Shown: positions 20,400 to 33,704, counted from the first letter of the stretch. The stretch is 64,000 bases of DNA from Siphonodentalium dalli (GCA_032622095.1 CP136063.1:26350987-26414986), one strand, 5' to 3'. Numbers and translations: made by a program. The notes: generated from the letters alone by a model not told the origin.

Positions 20400-21803
20400 T
20401 AGTTGGGTGGACATATGGTATATTAGGGAGTGCCCTTATGTCCATGGGTGGTGGGTGGTTTGGCCTAGCTGTAGGTATTGAGCGTGTGACTGGATGATCA
20501 TTAGTAATGTGTTTGCATATACAGCGAGTGGCTGAATGGTCATGTCTAATGTGTAAATGCAAGTCTGGAGTGGATGATTGGTCAAGGGTGTTTATTGGTA
20601 TATCTGGAAGGGTTGATTGGTCATTGGTGAGGTGTATATGTATAGCTGGAGTGACTATGGTCATGGTAAGGTATATGAGCATGCAAGTGAATGACGTGAA
20701 TATGTATACACGGAGTGGCTATATGCATGGTCATAGGTGGGGGTGTACATTTATATCTGGTGTGACTGCATGACCATGGGGAGGGGTATGGGCATACAAT
20801 GCATAGCTGTATGTCAGTGTATGGTAATGTGTGAGGTGAATATGTATACAGGGAGTGATTGCATGTTGTGTGTACAAGTATACCCAATGTTGCTGTGAAT
20901 GTGGTGTATGGGTATAAATAGTAGCTACATTGTCATGTGAGGTATACATGGAGTAATGTGATGGTAATGGGTTGGATGTACATTCGGTGGCTGTATTGTA
21001 ATTTGTGGGTGTATATGTACACATGTGTTGGTTGTATGATCATGTATTTGGTGTTTGGATATATAGGGAGTTGTTGTATGTCATGTGTGATGTTTGTGTA
21101 CACGGAATGACTGGATGGTCATTGGCAGGGCGAATGGGTTTTTTGGCAGTGCCCTTATTTCCTTGGAACACGGAATGACTGCAAGGTATGGTCATGGTGA
21201 GGTATATATTAGTATACAGGTGAACGAATTTTTATACAAAGAGTGGCTATATGCATGGTCATAGGTGGGGTGTACTTGTATACCTGGTGTGACCTGGACG
21301 TAATTATGGGAATGGGCATACAATGCATGGCAGTATGTCAGTGTATGTCACGTGTGAGGTGAATATACATACATGTAATGGCTGGGTGTACAGTATAGAC
21401 TGTGTGGATTTGTCGTCATGGGTGTGGTGTATGGTATAAATAGTATCTACATTGTCACATGTGCAGTGTATATGGAGTTACTGTATGGTCATACATGGGT
21501 GTACAATCTATATGTATACATGTGTTATTTATATGGTGGTGTGTATATGTGTACATAGAATGTACAGTCATGGTTGAAGTGTATAAGCATACCTGTATTG
21601 TCATTGGTGGGTGTAAATGTATACAAGGAGTGGCTGTATGATCATGGATGGCATGTGTGGGTCAGCGAGTGACTGAATTGCCATGAATGAGATGTATATA
21701 CAAGTTGGAGTGGATGAATAGTTGTGTGTGTGGTTCATTGGTATATCTGGTAGGGAAGTATGACCATTGGTGAGGTGTACATGTATAACTGAAGTGACTG
21801 TAT
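20400..21803 (+). repeat. degenerate GGAGTGACTGTATGGTCATG minisatellite, outer left
   Basis: Loose units of about 50-65 bp share GTATACA..GGAGTGACT, GTATGGTCATGGGTG and GAGGTGTATATG. Divergence is high, so it is an old array. All ORFs on both strands (Tyr/Val/Met-rich on plus, His/Thr-rich on minus) derive from it. Confidence 0.85.
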
Positions 21804-21809
21804 TAGTTG

Positions 21810-23678
21810 GGGAGCCCGCATATGTTCCATTTACACTTTTGCGTACAAAAGGTTTGACCCCCTATAGTTGCTACCAATAATGGAACATTCTGAAAAACCG
21901 ATTTCTTAAGTTGCGCATTCCTGGGGTTTAGGGGTCACTGAACCCCAAAAAGTGACAAAAATCACTTCTATTTACACTTCCGTGTACATCGATGAATTTT
22001 GGTTTGATGATACTCCTAAGTGTACTGATTAAGAAAACACAACTTAAGAAAGGGATTTTCCTGGGGTTTTCAGATAAGAAAGGGGGTCCCATGCTGAACC
22101 ACAAAACGTGATTTTTCACTTTTTTTTTACACTTTCGTGTACATCCATACTTTTTGGTCTCAAAGTACTTTGATATATGCTAATTATAAAAACACAACTT
22201 AAGAAGCAACTTTTCCTGGGGTTTTAAGATAAGAAGGGGGTCATCGGGTCACCACTCAAAACGTAAAAAATCACTTTTATTTACTTGATTGCATTCGTCC
22301 AACGTGTGTGTATGTGGATACACCCCTGGAACGTTGCACTATTACATCCAATACATCCCTAAATCGATACGATCAACTTAAGAAATATATATTCATGTCG
22401 TTTTCTGATAAGAACGAGACTTACCCCCCTCCCACCCACAACCGATCCATTTTCTAGAACTATAAGTGAGCCAGTTTTATGAAAATTATAGCGGGAAAAT
22501 CTTGTAAAATGTACACAAATGTATATATTTTCGTGAAGCTAAGACATAATGACACTTTTTTGGGCCAAAATTGAAACTCACCATCAACGATGGCCGACAA
22601 AATGGCCACCGGAAGTTGAAAATATGACATTTTTTCACAAATATCTTCTAGATCAATTCATGCTGTTTGGAACTGGTTGAGTAATGCAACTTCATTTTGT
22701 ATTCTTTATATTAACTGATCATTGGAGCAATTAAATATGCAATTATTGGGGTCCTAACCCCTTCCAATCCCTTAAAAATTCGAGTGTACAGAATGCAGTA
22801 TAAAATTTCACAAAAAATTACAATTGGGATTCTAGTCATATTTCAACAAGAAATTAACAGAACTTTTTAATGTAAGTGAGGCATATCATTACCTATTAAT
22901 ATTCCAAATCACTGGAACCAAAATTCTTACTTTGGCCCAAAATGGCTGCCAATATGGCCGCCAAAATATGGAAAATGGTAAATATTACACCAGCGTGTCC
23001 TGCAATCGCTTACAAGTTGTGTTGATGTATAAAATTGGCTATTCTGCATTCTATACATTGAAAACTAACCTGTCTGATGCACCATGGTTAATTGTTACTA
23101 TTTTCACCACTGACATCGTCAAAAATATTGGACTTTTCTCTCACAAACTTGACATAAATATTGGCAAAAATTCAGTTTTCAGGTTTGGACCATTTTTTCA
23201 TGTAAAATATAACTAACTATCTTTGGATTGAAAGGAGTTTATTGTTTTGGTCTATCTTAAATGTGTCACACTACGGTGTTTATAGACCAAATTGCTCAAG
23301 ATGGCTTCCAAAATGGCAACCAAATTTGTAAAATGCTAATTTTTTATCCCGAACATTCTCTGCATTGTCCGAAAAGGTAGCAAATTGTGACTCACTTGGT
23401 TATTATACGTGTTAGATAATTAACTGACAACTACATGTTCCATTCCCAGTTGTCCCAGTTCCGTTTGGGGCATGACAAATTCATTTTAATGTATGTAATT
23501 TTGCCGAGAACCTCTTTTGTGATTTTGGCCATATTTATTGAAAGGAAATGGGCAGAACTTTGAGACAGAACTGAGATGGACCATAATCTTGGCTATTCTG
23601 GTCCATTATGATAAACAAATGTCAACAGGATACAGTGTGGATGCCAAGATCGTAGCCAGGGAGTTACTCTGTGATCAT
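21810..23678 (+). repeat. left arm of ~6.1-kb inverted duplication
   Basis: The arm starts GGGAGCCCGCATATGTTC and matches in inverse orientation 26035-27908 along its length, with high similarity where checked (for example around 22450-22620). It begins with about four diverged ~150-bp subunits, each with CTTAAGAA, TTTTCCTGGGGTTTT and ACACTTTCGTGTACATC-like blocks. The inner part has GCCGACAAAATGGCCACC and AAAATGGCTGCC words. No ORF is credible. Confidence 0.88.
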
Positions 23679-25323
23679 ATGTGATGTGAATAGGTATACA
23701 TGGAGTTATTGTATGTCATGACTGATGTGAGTAGGTATACAATGAGTGACTATATGGTTATGAGTGGGTTGTCCATGGTAAGATGCATCTAGGTATACAG
23801 GGAGAGATCATGGTCAGATGTGAGGTGAATCGGTATGCATGGAGTGACTGTATGGTGTATGATTGTGTATATCCAGTACGGGTGCACCACGTGTGCCTGT
23901 ATGGTCATTGGTGTGGTGTGTGGATATAGCTACATGGTCATCTATGTGTTGATTATGTATATATGGAGTGAATATAAGGTCATGGGTGGGATGTACATGT
24001 GTTGTCTGTATGATCATAGATGGGGTGTGTGGATAAATAGGTAGTGATTTTATGGTTACGGGTAATGTGTGTAGGTATACATGGAATGGCTGTACAGTCA
24101 TGATTGAATATGAATACCTGGAGTAAGCTGGGTGGATATTGGCGAGCGTGTGGGTACATAGGGAGTGTCCTTGTGGTAACAGGTGGGATGTATATTTATA
24201 TATCTCGTGGATGTATTATCATTGGTGGGTGTATAGGGCTTAGCTGTATTATCACGGATGGCGTTTATGATTATACAGTGAATTGCTGAATTGTCATGTG
24301 TGAGGTGTATATGCAAGTATGGATTGTTTGAGTGGTCGTATGCATGGTTTTTTGTATATTTGGAAGGGCTGTATATCCATTAGTGAGGTTTACATGTATA
24401 CCTGGAGTGAATCTATTGTATAGGGTGGGCTGCATATGTGTATCGAGTGGTTATATGACTATGTGTGTCGAATAGGTATACAGGTAGTGACAGTATGGTT
24501 AATGGTGATATGAGTACATGTAGGTATACAAGTTGTGACTATGAGCATAAATGTAATGAACATCTATACAGGGGGTGACAGGCGTATGAGTATACATGTA
24601 CCTGGTGTTCCTGTTTGGTGACTCGTGTCGGTATCGCCATGTGTAGGTTATACCAGTATACACACGTGTTGCTTTATTGTCATGGGCGAGGGATATGTGT
24701 ATATAGCGAGTGGCTATATGGCCATGGGTGAGGTGCATATGCATACATGGAGTGACTATACTGACATGGCTGGGAGTATTAGTATATCTTGAGTGGCTAT
24801 TCGGCAATGGTGTGACAAATAGGGATCCAGGGATTGACATGGCCAATGTTGAGGTGAATATGTATACAAGGATTGACCATGGTCGTGTATGAATGTTTTG
24901 AATAGGTACACACGGGGTGACTATATGGCCATAGGTCAGGTGAAGGAGTATACCAGGTAACATGGGTGAGGGTATGTGTATGAAGCGAGTGGCTATATGG
25001 CCATTGGTGATGTGCATATGTATACCGGAGTGACTTTATGGTCATTGTTGTGGTGTTGATGTATATATTGATTGACTATTTGACCATGCGTTTGGAGAAT
25101 ATATAACAGGGGATGACCTTATGGCAAATGGTGAGATGAATGGGTATACAAGGAGTGACTATATGGTTATGGGTCATGTTTAGGAGTATATCCGGTGTGC
25201 CTGCATTGTGACGCGTGGCTGTATGGTCATTCGTGGCCATGTGTCAGGTGTACATGTATACAGTGGGTCACTATATGGTTATGTCTGTGGTGTTATGTAT
25301 ATATGTAATGACTGTGTGATAAT
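23679..25323 (+). repeat. inner minisatellite, plus orientation
   Basis: Same GTATACA..GGAGTGACT..GTATGGTCAT family as 20400-21803, lying inside the inverted duplication. ORFs here are satellite artefacts. Confidence 0.85.
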
Positions 25324-25408
25324 GGGTGGCTATCGCTTTCCACGATATGACATGACCTCTCTATTGATTAACATATCCTTGAGTTATTGTGGAAAGCGAT
25401 AGCCACCC
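25324..25408. repeat. hairpin at the centre of the inverted duplication
   Basis: GGGTGGCTATCGCTTTCCAC (25324-25343) and its exact inverse (25389-25408) enclose a 45-nt loop. To its left the minisatellite reads in plus orientation, to its right in minus, so this is the turning point of the palindrome. Confidence 0.95.
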
Positions 25409-26034
25409 AAGGTACACATGTACAACCCACCCATTACCCCAGTCACTCTATATGTACATAAACACCACACAAATGACAACATAGTCACCCACTTTATACA
25501 CGTACATGTACTAGTACACCTGATCATACAGCCATACTTATACAGCTTATACCACAAATGACGATACAGCCACGAGTCACCATACATGAACACCAGGTAT
25601 ACACCTACACCCGACACATGACCATATAGTCACTCTATGTATACATATTTACTACATTCACGATAATACAGTCACTCATTGTATACATATTCACCTCACC
25701 ATGGACCATACAGCCACTACATGTATACCTATTCGCCATACCCATGACCATAGAGTCAAACCAGGTATACATATGCACATCACCAATGGTGAGCCCTTCC
25801 AGATATACCAATATCCGCACATACGACCACTCATAAGTTTCATACTTGCCATACTCATACACGCCATCCATGATAATAAATCTACTCCCCATACACCACC
25901 ACTGATAACACATCCACAACATATATAAATATACGTCCCACCGTTACCAACAGGGCACTCCCTATATACCCACACATCATTCATGGCCATACAATAACTC
26001 CCTGTATTATCTATTACCTATTATCCTCATCTAT
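25409..26034 (-). repeat. inner minisatellite, inverted orientation
   Basis: The same family now reads as its reverse complement (ATGACCATA.AGTCACTC..TGTATAC). It is about 1 kb shorter than the opposite inner array, so the palindrome is asymmetric. Confidence 0.85.
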
Positions 26035-27908
26035 GATCATAGAGTAACTCCCTGGCTGCCATCTTGGCTCCCACCATGTATCCAGTTGATAAATTTTTAT
26101 CATAATGGGCCAGAATACCCACATATCATGGTTCAGCTCAGTTCCGTCTCAAAGTTCTGCCCATTTCCTTTCAATAATATGGCCAGAATCACAAAAGAGG
26201 TTCTCCGCAAAATTCCATGCTGCAACTTTAATATGAATTTGTCATGCCCCATACGGAACTGGGACAAACATAATAGAACGTAGTTGTCAGTTAATTACAT
26301 TGTAACTAACACGTACAATAACCAAGTGAGTCACAATTTGCCACCTTTTTTGGATAACGCAGAGAATAATGTTCGGGATATGTTAACTTTTAACTTTTTA
26401 CAAATTTGGTTGCCATTTTGGAAGCCACCTTGAGCAATTTAGTCTACCAACACCGTAGTGTGACACATTTAAGATAGACCAAAACAATAAACACCTTTCA
26501 ATCCAAAGATAGTTACATTTTACTTGAACAAATGATCGAACCCTGAAAAGTGAATTTTTGCCGATATTTATGTCAAGTTTGTGAGAGAAAATTCCAATAT
26601 TTCTGGTGATGTCAGTGGTGACAATAGTAAAAATGATTCATTGTGCATCAGACATGTTAGTATGCAATGTATAGAAAACAGATTAGCCAATAATTGTGTA
26701 CACAACCACAACTTGTAAGCGGTTGCAGGACACCCTGGGGCAATATTTACCATTTTCCATATTTTGGCGGCCATTTTCGCAGCCATTTTGAGCCAAGGTA
26801 AGATTTATGGTTCCAGATAATTGGAATATTCATAGGTAATGATATGCCTCACTTACATTACAATGTTCTTTTCATTTCTTGTTGAAATATGACTAGAATC
26901 CCAATTGTGATTTTTTGTAAAATTTTGTAATGCGTTCTGTAAAATCGAATTTTTGAGGGATTGGAAGGGGTTAGGACCCCAATAATTGCATATGTAATCG
27001 CTCCAGTGATCAGTTAATATACAAAACACAATATAAAGTTACATTACTCAACAGCTTGAATTGATCTAGAAGATATTTGAAAAAATGTCATATTTTCAAC
27101 TTCCGACGGCCATTTTGGCGGCCATCTTGGATGGTGAGTTTCAATTTTGGCCCAAAAAAGTGTCATTATGTCTTAGCTTCGCGAAAATATATACATTGGT
27201 ATACATTTTACTAGATTTTCCCGCTATAATTTTCATAAAACTGGCTCACTTATAGTTCTAGAAAATGGATCGGTTGTGGGGGGGGGGGGGTAAAAGTGTC
27301 GTTCTTATCAGAAAACGACATGAATATATATTTCTTAAGTTGATCGTATCGATTTAGGGATGTATTGGCTGTAATAGTGCAACGTTCCATGGGTGTGCGC
27401 ACATACACACACGTTGGACGAATGCATTCATGTAAATAAAAGTGATTTTTTACGTTTTGAGTGGTGACCCGATGACCCCCTTCTTATCTTAAAACCCCAG
27501 GAAAAGTTGCTTCTTAATTTGTGTTTTTATAATTAGTATATATCAAAGTACTTTGAGACCAAAAATTATGGATGTACGCGAAAGTGTAAAAAAAAGTGAT
27601 AAATCACGTTTTGGGGTTCAGCATGGGACCCCCTTTCTTATCTGAAAACCCCAGGAAAATCCCTTTCTTAAGTTGTGTTTTCTTAATCAGTACACTTAGG
27701 AGTATCATCAAACCAAAATTCATCGTTGTACGCGAAAGTGTAAATAGAAGTGATTTTTGGCACTTTTTGGGGTTCAGCGGCCCCTAAACCCCAGGAATGC
27801 GCAACTTAAGAAATCGTTTTTTTTTCAGAATGTTCCATTATTGGTACCAACTTTAGGGGGTCAAACCTTTTGTACGGAAAAGTGTAAATAGAACATATGC
27901 GGGCTCCC
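26035..27908 (-). repeat. right arm of ~6.1-kb inverted duplication
   Basis: Inverse copy of 21810-23678, ending GAACATATGCGGGCTCCC. Both arms hold the same small ORF (27596-27787 here, 21928-22119 on minus in the left arm), which follows from the duplication. Just outside, TAACT faces TAGTT on the left, so the repeat may extend a few bases; I found no clean target duplication. Confidence 0.88.
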
Positions 27909-28290
27909 TAACTATATGATCATGGGTGGATGAATATATATTTCTTGAGTGGCTATATGGCAATGGGTGAAGCAAATTTGTATACAGGGAGTAACCATAT
28001 GACCAATGGTGAGGTGAATAAGTATACAATTAATGTCTACATGCTCATGTGGTGAATATGTATAAAGGGAGTGAACATGTGGTCATGGTGGGGTATATGA
28101 GTATGGCTACATGGTCATTTGTGTGGTGTTCATGCATATATGTAGTGACTGTATTGTCATGGTGGGATGTAAGAGTACCAGTATATCAAATGGTAAATTC
28201 TATGTGGTCTCTTTGTCGGTTCAAAGAGCCACTGAAATTGTTGGTAATTCTAGTAGGATTGAGTGACTATTTGATTACTAGTGAGTAAAA
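27909..28290 (+). repeat. degenerate minisatellite, outer right
   Basis: The GAGTGGCTATATGGCAATGG family resumes in plus orientation, as on the outer left, which fits insertion of the inverted duplication into a pre-existing array. Confidence 0.8.
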
Positions 28291-28781
28291 AGTGTCTGTC
28301 GACATGCCAATAAAATGGGGAAATTGGTTGTTTCACTACTGTTTTAACAATAGCATCTCCTCATTTGGATCCCTGCGGTTGGCGATATATAATTACTGTA
28401 AAATTTTATTCGCAGCTTCTCGGACCATAATGGTCGACTTTCTACACGTACTGACCTCAGTAAAATGTATGTCATTGCTAAAAAGAATGTTTTTAAGGTT
28501 TGGTGATAATAAAGTTAACTGTTGGTCATTAAGGTTAATGCGGGGGGGGGGGGGGTACAGAAAGTCTATCATTCATTGTAATTCAAGTTGAATCTTTGTT
28601 TAACAGGTATTCTGATTGGCCGAGAGCTGCTAACTTTAGTTTTGTATTAGATGCAGTTAACAGGAAATTGTTTTGGCGCTGTTGCAACTAACCCCAATGT
28701 TACCACCTCAAAAAGGATATCCCACTTCAAAGCATGTAATGTGGTTCTCATGAATTTTTTTTTAATTTAATGGTGGATTGA
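28291..28781. other. spacer with a 13-G tract
   Basis: No supported gene. A G tract of about 13 occurs at 28541. Confidence 0.35.
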
Positions 28782-28899
28782 ATTACCCGAATATCCAACA
28801 AAACATACAGGGTATGTTTATCCCAATTGTAATTTATTGGTGGATTGAATGACAATGGGATAAACATACCCTGTATATTTTGTTGGATATTCTGGTAAT
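28782..28899. repeat. 118-bp inverted repeat
   Basis: Arms 28782-28829 and 28851-28899 (ATTACCCGAATATCCAACAA and its near-inverse) pair over about 48 bp with a few mismatches around a loop of about 20 nt. TGGTGGATTGAAT occurs both just outside the left arm and in the loop. Probable small foldback element. Confidence 0.85.
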
Positions 28900-30398
28900 C
28901 AAGCATGAAAACAGTTTGTAAACGAGTCTGCAAGCTTCCGTCTCGAATTGCCAAATTTCCAATTCAATGTAGTTTGTTTATCGGCTACATATTCATACCT
29001 AGCCACATGCAGATGTTACATAAAAGAAAAAACAGGTATATGTAGGAGAGGCAATAATCTACAAATATATATGCAAGATGATTAGAGCCCATAGAATAGC
29101 ATGAAATAGAAATAGTTGTGCAGAAGCATATATAAATATGTACAATACATATACCAGTACCCAGAAAAACGATTAAACAAATCTAAAGATGTTCTGTGGG
29201 GTCCATGTCATTTTTTATGACAAATATTATTAAAGGGATGTCTTTGAAGTTGGTTCATGTTTATTAACATAAATTCAATAAAAGTTTGTAAAACAACTGT
29301 CATTAAAGACACGGGTGATGTTCATTGCAGAAATACTCATATTTGTTCAAATCGCCATAAACAGAAGGAATATTAAAATATATGTAGTTTTGTTCATATG
29401 CCAAACATAATCAGCGCGTAAATAGTATATTGTCGTCAAGACGTACGATGGTGTACGTAAACTTGAGCCTGCTCGTGTTACATAAGTTTTGCTTCTGTTT
29501 ACAAAACTCGTGTTACATAAGTTTTGCTTCTGTTTACAAAACACAGCTCAATTCTATTGGTTAATCACACACAAAATATATAAACGCTCTATATTATTTC
29601 CATATCAGGAAAACAGTAAGAAATAACGCTCTTTATGTTTACCATATCCGGATGTAAACAAAAGCCAGGTTCTGCAACGTTCTTTGCTTTTGTTTACATA
29701 ACACAGGAAAAACTTTTGACAATAATATACTGTTTATGCCATATTTCTGATTGGTATAAGAACAAAATCTGTCTATATTTTACTGTTCTTTCTGTTTATG
29801 GCAGTTTTTGGCGGAGGTGAATATTTTAACAGCATATACCCACCACCAACGCCGCCCGTATCTTTTAACACAAGCACATATAAAATAAATTTACTTTGTT
29901 CTTATTTACATTTGAATATTGAACCCATTGTTATATACAATACTGTTACAGTGGAAAAAGTCCAGAAATTGAGAAAGATTCTAAAAAAAAAAATCATATT
30001 TAGATTAAATTATTTGAACTTACTACATCATTGGTGACATGTTTGTTGACAAATCACTATGATAGTATTGTTTATATAACAATGGTTTCAACACGCAACA
30101 TTTAGTTATTGGAGAGCTATAAATAAGTAATAAAAAACAAATTGTATCTCTTTCACCATCTTCTAGGTGGCGATATTTTACTGACTTTTTTTTGCACATT
30201 TACAAACTATGAGTGCCTTTGGTCCCGTTAAAAATAATATGTTGGGAACGGAAGGGCTGCCTGAAAGACAAATTGAATGGCATTGAATTTTCTATTCATA
30301 TGTTAATATTTCGATAACAAAATTACATTATTTGATCTAGTTTATATACAATATGTCACATTTGGTTTTCACCAAATGAAACAGAGTAAAAAAAATTG
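28900..30398. other. non-coding stretch with a short duplication
   Basis: CTCGTGTTACATAAGTTTTG is repeated in tandem at 29472 and 29507 (35-bp period). TTTGTTTACA-type words recur to 29760. I see no gene. Confidence 0.5.
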
Positions 30399-30807
30399 TT
30401 AAAGATGCATTATCTGATTAAATGCCCCATTTCATTGGCTTTGGGCTGCTTTGGGGATAAATCAAATATTTGATGCGAGTCAAGGAACAAACACACTGAT
30501 CAAAGCTCAGTGATCAGATATCGATTTTTGAAATCTTGTTATTTCTCGAAATATGTACTTTTTCCATCTGGAAAATATTATTCAAACGGACCAAATTGCG
30601 GATCAATATGGATAACTTTAAAATCAAGTGGCTTTGTATTGCTAATAAGGCCAAATTTAGTTGAGCAACATGTCGATGAATAACACGTTTGGTTAAATTT
30701 TAGACCATATTTGAATAGATTCTGATAACTAAAGCGTATTTTAAAGAAATGTTTTTTGTTGTTGTAACTTGAAATGGGGACCGTCTGATCGTATTGAGTA
30801 CCTTTAA
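30399..30807. mobile_element. TTAA-flanked MITE, copy 2
   Basis: The right end GTATTGAGTACCTTTAA and internal AATATTTGATGCGAGTCAAGG match copy 1 (2864-3351). The left end TTAAAGATGCATTATCTGAT is eroded. TTAA at both ends. The most decayed of the three copies. Confidence 0.75.
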
Positions 30808-31299
30808 ATAAAATTGTGTATGGTACTGTTATAACTGAAGGGATTGAAACATAAATACATCTTTAAACATTCAAAACTGAAATTTTAAACAAACTGGAAA
30901 ATGCAGTAGAAAAAAAAAATAACAAAAAGAGAATAGGTTCTTGTTTCGACAAACAGGTAAATTATGACGAAGACAAGCAAATTATGACTAGACTGATTAT
31001 TCTTGAACCCATAATCATTGTTACTATATTAGATTTGTGATATCATAAGTAATGACTAGAAATGATATTATAGAAATATTGTGGCAATGATTAGAAAATT
31101 AATTTGAAAACAAAATAATCCCATCCACTACGAAACCCATACATTCATGACTAGAGCTATTTGAAATATATGTGTGAATCTCGCATAGGGAGCCTCGCAT
31201 ATATAAGAGAATACATTGGCCTTAGTTGCATGAGCGAAGCTCCCATCATGAACAGGTTAATATTTATTTGGGTTTGTGAGCATTGGGCAGCTAAATATG

Positions 31300-31690
31300 C
31301 GGTGATTTCGGCCGGGGAGTGACATAGGCCTATTAATTTGCCCGTGCGGCGTGACCTTGAAATTGGATAATTTCAAGGTCAAATGCCCGAATATCACGGG
31401 ATTTCAATGAAACTTGGTATGTGGGGGCACCTTCGGCCGGGGAGTGGCATAAACCTATTAATTTGCCCGTGCGACGTGACCTTAAAATCGGGTCATTTCA
31501 AGGTCAAACGCCCGAATATCACGGGATTTCGATGAAACTTGGTATGTGGGGGTACATTCGTACGGGGAGTCTCATAAGCATATTCATTTGCCCGTGTGAC
31601 ATGACCTTGGCCTTGAAATCGGGTCAATTCAAGGTCAAATCCCCAATTGTGATTGGATTTCGACGAAATTTTATACATATGGTTACTTTT
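31300..31690 (+). repeat. three 126-bp tandem units
   Basis: Units starting CGGCCGGGGAGTGACATAGG at about 31308, 31434 and 31560 each carry TTAATTTGCCCGTGCG, GACCTTGAAAT and ATTTCGATGAAACTTGGTAT. Because 126 is divisible by three, one ORF (31421-31699) runs through the repeat; it is not a gene. Confidence 0.85.
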
Positions 31691-31699
31691 GTCCACTGA

Positions 31700-32390
31700 G
31701 TGATCCCGACCTGACCTTGACCTTCAAAATGATCAATTCAAAGTCAAATCGGGTAAAACCGGATGGATTTCGACGGGCACGTTTGTCGGGTACTTTTGTT
31801 CAGGCAGTGTTTTGGACTGGTTAAATCATGACCCCACTTGACCTTGACTGTCAAAATGGACAATTCAAGGTCAAAGCCCGGACGAAGTCGGGTCACCTTC
31901 TAGTATATATATATATATACTAGCAGGGTGACCCGACTTCGTCCGGGCTGTTTCCCCTCTGCTTTTTTGCGAATTGCACGATTTGACCTTGAATTGTCCA
32001 TTTTGAAGGTCAAGGTCAGGTGGGGTCACGATTTGACCGGTCCAAAACACTGCCCGGACAAAAGTATCCGACAAAAGTACCCGACAAAAGTACCCGTCGA
32101 AATCCATCCGGTTTTACCACGATTTGACCCGCCAAAAACACTCAGTGGACAAAAGTAACCATATGTATCAATTTTTTTACCCGACAAAAGTACCCGTCGA
32201 AATCCATCTGGGTACTTTGTTGATGACCCGATTTCAAGGTCAAGGTCACGTCGAACGGGCAAATTAATAGGCTTATGCCAGTCCTCAGCCGAAAGTACCC
32301 GCACATACCAAGGTTTGGCCGTTTTCGAGTTCATCGCGAACACACAGACAGACAGACAGACACAGATCTCCCAAAAATATATAATAGACT
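31700..32390. repeat. head-to-head inverted units joined at a (TA)n run
   Basis: AAGCCCGGACGAAGTCGGGT at about 31866-31885 is followed after TCTAGTATATATATATATAC by the inverse GACCCGACTTCGTCCGGGCT. GACCTTGAATTG..TTTTGAAGGTCAAGG words then repeat inverted out to the CAGACAGACAGACACAGATC tail near 32345-32370. It looks like two related elements abutting head to head. Confidence 0.75.
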
Positions 32391-33704
32391 AGCAGGTTAG
32401 CCCGCCACTGGCGTGCTTGGTCAGAAACATGACAATGTTTTATGTTTTGTTTGTGTTTTTCAATGAGTTAATATTGATTTGACCTTGAATTGATCATTTG
32501 TGGGTACCGGTTAAATTATTAATTTTGTTTTTAAATGTTGTCAGAAACATGACAATGTTTTATGTTTTGTTTGTGTTTTTCAATGAGTTAATATTGGGTT
32601 TTTCAATATTTTACCCGATTTGATCATTTTCAAGGTCAAGGTCATGTCGGGGTCACAATATATAATTTGTGGGTACCCGTTTGAAGGTTAAGACTGACCC
32701 GATGAAAAATTCCCCCGTTCCTAGGAATGACAGACATGAGAATGTTTCACACAATGCAACGTCGACGATCCCCGTGTGTTTTTACACTTATATACGAAGT
32801 TTGAGCTCACCTAGGGCGGAAAAACTTACCCGATCCGCGTTCTTAGGAACACAACACGCTCCGCGTTCTTAGGAACACAATACGCTCATTTTTTAACCTG
32901 CCCGTGGCCATTGAGCAGCCCCTGACAGAGGTTGTCCACCCTTACGAGATGGTCAATAGTCCCCGCAAAGTTAATCCCGTCGTGAACCCCATCCTCGCAA
33001 AGAGCGGACAGTCAATTAATCCCGTCGTGAACGCCATCACCAACGCGACGTAATTTTGTTTGGTATCATGTGTTGCGTTCTAAAAATAGGAAAGCACTTA
33101 TTCCCGTATATCTCTCTGCATTACGTTTGCGTAAATACGAAATTGTGAGTGTTGGTTTGTAACCGGGATTTCTGAGAAGCATTATGCCTATAACTACCCC
33201 CCTAAGCCCAGACCTAAGTGTCGTACATACTATAACAATGATGTTGTGACAGTAAGAGTACTATGGCATCCAATAAATCTCCCCGCATAGGAAACCACTC
33301 AATGTTCCCGTATATCTCTCTGCAGATGCTAATAACGTTGAATAGTAAACAGACGCTCTTTATAGCGATGTGTCAAAACAAACGCTCATTAAATAATCAC
33401 TTGATTAACCCACGCCGTGCCTTTGCGGTGATTTGGGAGTGGATAACGGGTGCTCAGAGCTTCTCCAAAATGCGACAACTACGGTGTTCGTGGGTTTTTA
33501 CCCTTAGATGGGAAGTTTGAACTCAATCGAGCCAGCCGTTTTCGATTCTATAAAGTACACACACACACATATATATATATGGAAGTCTCAAAATATATAG
33601 TACTAGCAGGTTAGCCCGCCACCGGCGGCTTGTCCGAAACATGACATTTATTTTATATTTTTTTTTAATTTTTAGCTCCACGCGTTTCAATAAGAAAAAT
33701 TTGT
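32391..33704. repeat. mosaic of repeat pieces
   Basis: A 56-bp block TCAGAAACATGACAATGTTT occurs at 32421 and 32541. Pieces at 33060-33520 (GTTGCGTTCTAAAAATAGGA, AACAGACGCTCTTTATAG, CGCCGTGCCTTTGCGGTGAT) recur at 34890-35210 and 35930-36510. GACTAGCAGGTTAGCCCGCC heads a unit at 32389 and, slightly changed, at 33602. No gene. Confidence 0.7.

Noticed and set aside
20395-26000. Many 60-170-residue ORFs on both strands
   Set aside because: All lie in a degenerate minisatellite and encode loosely repeated Tyr/Val/Met or His/Thr peptides; none has a start or splice context.
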